Assembly: GCF_019753765.1 (NCBI RefSeq)
Contig: NZ_JAIJZW010000003.1
Span: 186,001 to 250,000, forward strand
Source of the DNA: Microbacterium marinilacus
GTDB taxonomy: Bacteria; Actinomycetota; Actinomycetes; Actinomycetales; Microbacteriaceae
Direction of reading: 5' to 3'
Length of the DNA stretch: 64,000 nucleotides
The notes under the pieces are model-generated. The model did not search any database, was not told where the DNA came from, and saw only the letters and a list, made by a program, of their open reading frames with translations. Within the stretch, counting starts at the first letter, position 1. Every line of letters begins with the position of its first letter. Positions 60,359 through 64,000 of the stretch are shown here, in pieces. Made by a program: the position numbers and the translations under genes.

Positions 60359-61705
60359 TTGAGGTTCTGGATCGGGGCGCGCGGCGCCGACATGGGGTCG
60401 GAGGCGCGCGGGATCATGGCCGCTACCGCCGGCGACGCCGCATCGCCGCTGGCCGGCGGTCCGCTGGCGCTCACGGGCGACGCCGTGCCGGCGCTCTCGC
60501 CCACGTGGCTCGCCGCGCATCCGTCGCTCGACGTCGTCTACGCCGCCCTGGAGGGTGAGGGGCGCGTCGCCGCGTTCCGGCGTACCGGCGAGGCCACCCT
60601 GGCGCCGCTCGGCGCGACGGTCGACGCCGGCGAGACGACCTGCCACGTCACGGTCGCCCCGGACGGCTCGCACCTGATCGCCGCCGCCTGGGGTGACGGC
60701 GTGGTGACGCACGTCGCGCTCGACGCCGCGGGTCGCCTGGGCGCGCGCACCGAGGCGGAGCCCGCCGAGGACCCCTACGACGCGCCGCGACCCGCCCCCG
60801 ACGCGACGGGCCTGCTGGACGAGCAGGGCGGCGTCGCCGAGCTGCGCGACCTCGTCGACCGCGGAGCCGACGCCTCGCAGCTCGCCGCGATGCTCGCCGG
60901 CTCGACGCCGACGCCCGCCATCGGCGCGGACGCGGGGCTGGACGAGGTGCTCGCCATCCTCGGCCAGTCCAAGAACCCGTTCGACGACCCCGCCGTCCGC
61001 GACATCCTGCGCGGCGGCCCGTCGGGCGGGGCGGCGGAGGGCGGCGCGTCCCCGCTCGCGGGTGCCGTCGACCTGGGCGGGTCGGCCCCCGCGGCCCCCG
61101 CCGATCCGCGCACCCCGCGGGCGCACTGCAGCGTGTTCTTGCCGCGCGGCCTGGTCGCCACGACCGATCTGGGCTTCGACCTCGTGCGTTTCTGGCGCTC
61201 GTCCTCGCGCGGCATCGTGCTCGACCACGAGGTCGCCCTGCCTCGGGGCGCCGGGCCCCGGCACCTGGCGCTGCATCCCAGCGGCCACCTCTACGTCGTG
61301 ACCGAGCACACGTGCGAGGTGTTCGTGCTGGCCGCGGGGCCGGACGGGCGTTGGGCGCTGCGCTCGGGCGTCGCCGCCGCGCCGGGGTCGCTGCCGACCG
61401 ACACCGCGGCCGAGCTCACGCGCTCGCGTGACGGTCAGTTCCTCTACGCGGGCCTGCGGGGGAGCGACACGATCGCCGTTCTGCGCGTCCGCGGTGCGGG
61501 GGAGCGTCTCGAGCAGGTGGCGCTCGTCGACTCGGGGATCCGCAAGCCGCGGCATCACGTGGTGCTGCGCGACGCGCTGCTCGTCGCGGGCCAGGACTCG
61601 GACGAGGTGGCGTCGCTGTCCGTCGACCAGCGCACGGGCGTCCCCGGCCGCGTCCGCCATCGCCTGGCGGTCCCGTCGCCGCAGCACATCCTCCCCGTCC
61701 GCTGA
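60359..61705 (+). CDS. Lactonase-family seven-bladed propeller protein with a long insert
   Basis: 448 residues from a TTG at 60359, kept because RFWIGARGADMGSEARGI is the normal N-terminus of this family (GGAAGGCGGA upstream). WLAAHPSLDVVYAALEGEGRVAAFR, GPRHLALHPSGHLYVVTEHTCEVFVL and HHVVLRDALLVAGQDSDEVA are propeller blades as in 6-phosphogluconolactonase (Pgl-type) proteins. Residues ~135-255 interrupt the propeller with an Ala/Gly/Pro/Asp-rich insert (QLAAMLAGSTPTPAIG, SGGAAEGGASPLAG). Substrate uncertain. Confidence 0.78.
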   Translation: MRFWIGARGADMGSEARGIMAATAGDAASPLAGGPLALTGDAVPALSPTWLAAHPSLDVVYAALEGEGRVAAFRRTGEATLAPLGATVDAGETTCHVTVAPDGSHLIAAAWGDGVVTHVALDAAGRLGARTEAEPAEDPYDAPRPAPDATGLLDEQGGVAELRDLVDRGADASQLAAMLAGSTPTPAIGADAGLDEVLAILGQSKNPFDDPAVRDILRGGPSGGAAEGGASPLAGAVDLGGSAPAAPADPRTPRAHCSVFLPRGLVATTDLGFDLVRFWRSSSRGIVLDHEVALPRGAGPRHLALHPSGHLYVVTEHTCEVFVLAAGPDGRWALRSGVAAAPGSLPTDTAAELTRSRDGQFLYAGLRGSDTIAVLRVRGAGERLEQVALVDSGIRKPRHHVVLRDALLVAGQDSDEVASLSVDQRTGVPGRVRHRLAVPSPQHILPVR

Positions 61706-61791
61706 TCCCCGGTCCCCGTCCCGCCCGGTCCCGGCCCCGCGCTTCGCCGTGCACGCGAGGACGGCGACCCGCCGCCGGCCGCGCCCGCCGG

Positions 61792-61797
61792 TAATCT
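61792..61797 (+). promoter_or_regulatory. -10 element upstream of the chorismate mutase gene
   Basis: TAATCT lies 48 bp before the preferred GTG and 6 bp before an in-frame ATG at 61804. Transcription from here would begin near 61804, giving either a leaderless message from that ATG or a ~42-nt leader to the GTG. Confidence 0.4.
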
Positions 61798-61845
61798 CGA
61801 AGCATGCGGGTCGCCGCCCGCGACCAGATCGAGCGAAGGAACGAA

Positions 61846-62178
61846 GTGACCGAGTCGACATCCGACGCCGCGCCGACCGAGAGCCCCGAGGACACCCTGG
61901 CGCGCCTTCGCGCCAGCATCGACAACATCGACGCGGCGCTGGTCTATCTGCTCGCCGAGCGGTTCCGCGCCACCCAGCAGGTCGGTCTGCTCAAGGCGCG
62001 TCACGAGATGCCGGCGTCCGACCCGCGGCGCGAGGAGCAGCAGGTCGCCCGGCTGCGGGCGCTCGCCGAGTCGGCGCACCTGGATCCGGAGTTCGCCGAG
62101 AAGTGGTTCAACTTCGTGGTGGCGGAGGTCATCCGCCACCACGTCGAGGCGGGCGCCGAGGCGAACCCGCGCCCCTGA
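61846..62178 (+). CDS. Chorismate mutase (AroQ type)
   Basis: Converts chorismate to prephenate for Phe/Tyr synthesis. 110 residues from the GTG at 61846 (GAAGGAA upstream); an ATG at 61804 would add 14. LARLRASIDNIDAALVYLLAERFRAT and VGLLKARHEMPASDPRREEQQVARL give the Arg, Lys and Arg active-site positions on two helices, as in AroQ-gamma/delta-type small mutases of actinobacteria. Its stop is 2 bp from the convergent neighbour's stop. Confidence 0.92.
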   Translation: MTESTSDAAPTESPEDTLARLRASIDNIDAALVYLLAERFRATQQVGLLKARHEMPASDPRREEQQVARLRALAESAHLDPEFAEKWFNFVVAEVIRHHVEAGAEANPRP

Positions 62179-62180
62179 CG

Positions 62181-62921
62181 TCAGGCCGGCAGGCGGCGCA
62201 GGGTCAGGTAGGAGCCGCCCGCCAGCACGGCCGTCAGCAGCAGCCCCCACAGGGTCAGGCCGAGCGCGCCGGTGTCGAGGATCCACTGCCAGACCTGCGG
62301 CCACGCCTCCTGCAGCGTCACCAGCGCGACGAACCCGAGAAGGACCACGACGATCCCGAGGATCACGACCGTGAGGCCGAGCGGGCCCAGCCGCCGGTTC
62401 ACCGTCGCGAACCAGAAGCCCACCACGAAGAACAGCATCGTGGTCGTGAAGAACGTCAGCCACGCGGCGGCGATGCCGGCCTCCCACAGCCAGGGGATGT
62501 AGGCGAAGTAGCCGTTCAGCCCGTAGCCGTCGTTCGCCTGCTCGAGCAGCCCGATCAGGATGAACACGGTGGCCATGGCGGCGGCGCTGATGGCGGCGGC
62601 GATCAGGGTGCCGAGGTAGAACTCGCGCCTCGTCACGCTCATCGCCTGCGAGAACGGGAACGTCAGGGTCATGGCATAGATGCCGACCACCAGGTAGTAC
62701 CAGAGCGGCGCCTGCGTGCCGCCCGCGATCATCACGGTCTCGCCGCCGACGGTGTTGACGAGCCAGTAGATGAGCAGGGTGATGCCCCACGCCCCGCCCA
62801 GCACGATGAGCGGGATCCAGATGAAGGTCTGCCGGTTCACGTACTGCAGGCGCACGACGCCGAGCACCCGGCTGTGCGGCCTGCGCGCGGTGGCGGGACG
62901 GGCGGTGGCGACGGCGGTCAT
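62181..62921 (-). CDS. ABC-2-type membrane protein
   Basis: 246 residues with six hydrophobic segments (FIWIPLIVLGGAWGITLLIYWL; LWYYLVVGIYAMTLTFPFSQAM; LYLGTL-like FYLGTLIAAAISAAAMATVFILIGL; and three more). No binding domain. Overlaps the ATPase gene by 4 bp, so it is the membrane partner of that exporter. Typical of YtrA-controlled ABC systems. Confidence 0.82.
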   Translation of the reverse strand: MTAVATARPATARRPHSRVLGVVRLQYVNRQTFIWIPLIVLGGAWGITLLIYWLVNTVGGETVMIAGGTQAPLWYYLVVGIYAMTLTFPFSQAMSVTRREFYLGTLIAAAISAAAMATVFILIGLLEQANDGYGLNGYFAYIPWLWEAGIAAAWLTFFTTTMLFFVVGFWFATVNRRLGPLGLTVVILGIVVVLLGFVALVTLQEAWPQVWQWILDTGALGLTLWGLLLTAVLAGGSYLTLRRLPA

Positions 62922-63847
62922 CGGAGTTCTCCTTCGCGGTCGGCGGCGTGGTCGTCCACGGCCGCGGGCGCCCCGGGTGCGGGCCGCTGGGTGGTGCGGA
63001 CGATGAGCTGCTGGAGCGAGACGGGCGCGAGCTCGAGGCCCGCGGCGGCGGCCTCGGCCCGCTCGGACGGCGAGAGCGCGCCGAGGAACGTCACGGACGC
63101 GACGCGGCCGAGGCTCTCGCGGTGGATCACCTCGCGGTCGCCGACGAGGGCGTCCACGGCGGCGCCGTCGCCCACGAGGTTCGTGGCGTGCTCGCGGGCG
63201 TCCTCGGTGGACTCGTCCATGATGATCCGGCCCTGGTCGATGACGAGCACGCGCTCGATGAGGTTGGCGACCTCGTCGATCAGGTGGCTGGACAGCAGGA
63301 CGGTGCGCGGGTGCTCGGCGTAGTCGGACAGCAGGCGGTCGTAGAAGATCTGCCGCGCGACCGCGTCGAGGCCGAGGTACGGCTCGTCGAAGAAGGTGAT
63401 CTCGGCGCGGGAGGCGAGGCCGATGATCACGCCGACGGCGGACAGCTGACCGCGGGACAGCTTCTTGATCGTGGTCTTCATCGGCAGCTGGAAGTCGTCG
63501 ATCAGGCGCGCGGCGAGGTCGTCGTCCCAGTTGGGGAAGAACAGCCGGGCCGATGCGAACGCGTGCGTCGGGGTCGCGTCGTCGGGGTACTTCTGGCTCT
63601 CGCGGACGAAGCACATCCGGCTCAGCACCCGGGCGTTCTCGTACGGGCTCTCGCCGAAGACGCGCACGGATCCCGACGTGGCCGAGTTCTGCGCGGTCAG
63701 GATCGACATCGCGGTGGTCTTGCCGGCGCCGTTGCGGCCGAGGAAGCCGTAGATGGTGTCCTTCTCGACGTCGAAGCTGACGTCGTCGAGGGCGAGCTTG
63801 TCCTTGTAGCGCTTGGTGAGGTTCCTCACCTCGATGACGGCGGTCAT
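62918..63847 (-). CDS. ABC transporter ATPase (exporter type)
   Basis: 309 residues. Walker A GRNGAGKTT, Q-loop region CFVRESQKYPDD, signature LSRGQLSAVG, Walker B EITFFDEPYLGLD, and LLSSHLIDEVANLIERVLVIDQG. The signature is LSRGQ rather than LSGGQ. The C-terminal ~90 residues resemble the extra domain of ABC-2 exporter ATPases. Lies between a GntR gene and the membrane gene, each with ATGA overlaps. Confidence 0.92.
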   Translation of the reverse strand: MTAVIEVRNLTKRYKDKLALDDVSFDVEKDTIYGFLGRNGAGKTTAMSILTAQNSATSGSVRVFGESPYENARVLSRMCFVRESQKYPDDATPTHAFASARLFFPNWDDDLAARLIDDFQLPMKTTIKKLSRGQLSAVGVIIGLASRAEITFFDEPYLGLDAVARQIFYDRLLSDYAEHPRTVLLSSHLIDEVANLIERVLVIDQGRIIMDESTEDAREHATNLVGDGAAVDALVGDREVIHRESLGRVASVTFLGALSPSERAEAAAAGLELAPVSLQQLIVRTTQRPAPGAPAAVDDHAADREGELR

Positions 63848-64000
63848 GCGCGGCTCCGTTCCGTGTGGTCGCGGTCGGTCGTGGCGCCGTGCTCGCGGAC
63901 GAGCGCGGCGAGGTCTTCGGGGCCGAGGCCGATCTTCCGTGCCTCGGCGAGCAGCGGGGCGACGTAGCGCTCGGCGAACGCGCCGCGTCGCTCCTGCAGC
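63844..64000 (-). CDS. GntR-family (YtrA-type) regulator, C-terminal end
   Basis: 52 codons visible; the rest lies beyond the window. The end LQERRGAFAERYVAPLLAEA, then RKIGLGPEDLAALVREHG, is typical of the short helical C-terminus of YtrA-subfamily GntR regulators, which usually sit before an ABC exporter and repress it. The stop overlaps the ATPase start (ATGA). Confidence 0.75.
   Translation of the reverse strand, partial: LQERRGAFAERYVAPLLAEARKIGLGPEDLAALVREHGATTDRDHTERSRA

Overview
The window is about 70% GC, tightly packed and dominated by GTG/ATG starts with 4-bp ATGA/GTGA overlaps. Gene content and protein style (HtaA/Ig-repeat surface protein, full Mrp antiporter, actinobacterial copper amine oxidase, IdeR/DtxR-type iron box, leaderless -10 elements) point to an actinobacterium of the Microbacteriaceae, probably Microbacterium or a close relative. 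This is inference from the sequence alone. No rRNA, tRNA, CRISPR array, prophage or insertion sequence is visible.

Layout. 1-3802: the end of the haem pathway (hemD end, hemB, hemL) with a VapBC toxin-antitoxin pair inserted on the other strand. 3897-7796: a secreted HtaA-domain/Ig-repeat protein, probably haem-binding, behind a DtxR/IdeR-like box. 8116-14514: Mrp Na+/H+ antiporter operon (mrpA-B fusion, C, D, E, F, G). 14518-20919: amine catabolism (copper amine oxidase, two APC permeases, a winged-helix regulator). 21054-25590: alanine dehydrogenase with a divergent Lrp-type regulator, then the metQNI methionine importer. 25591-27678: VOC-fold protein and argG.

27786-40347 is the most interesting part: an accessory catabolic island. 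It holds a UbiD-type decarboxylase and its UbiX partner, a Cys-dependent Asp/Glu-racemase-fold enzyme, an SDR, a NitT/TauT-type ABC importer with two different permeases, two orotate-phosphoribosyltransferase-like proteins (one degenerate), an M20 N-carbamoyl-amino-acid hydrolase, a dihydroorotase-like cyclic amidohydrolase, an IclR regulator and an ornithine-cyclodeaminase-family enzyme. Four copies of ATTCCNNNACACG sit before its three outward promoters and probably form one IclR regulon. The enzymes fit import and breakdown of a carboxylated cyclic ureide (orotate/dihydroorotate- or hydantoin-like), with ring opening and then decarbamoylation.

40450-44459: small membrane protein, ZIP-family transporter, and an amino-acid ABC importer in which two near-identical binding domains are fused to the permease. 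44599-50929: MoxR-AAA/DUF58/von Willebrand factor A operon. 50997-57907: type I restriction-modification system with a NYN-domain nuclease gene between hsdS and hsdR. 58027-64000: TerC-family protein, purA, lactonase-like propeller protein, chorismate mutase, and a GntR(YtrA-type)/ABC exporter operon cut by the window end.

Three intergenic spots (20941, 26101, 60251) carry short-word repeat arrays. Two of them use different words but the same 19-bp period and the same direct-then-inverted arrangement.
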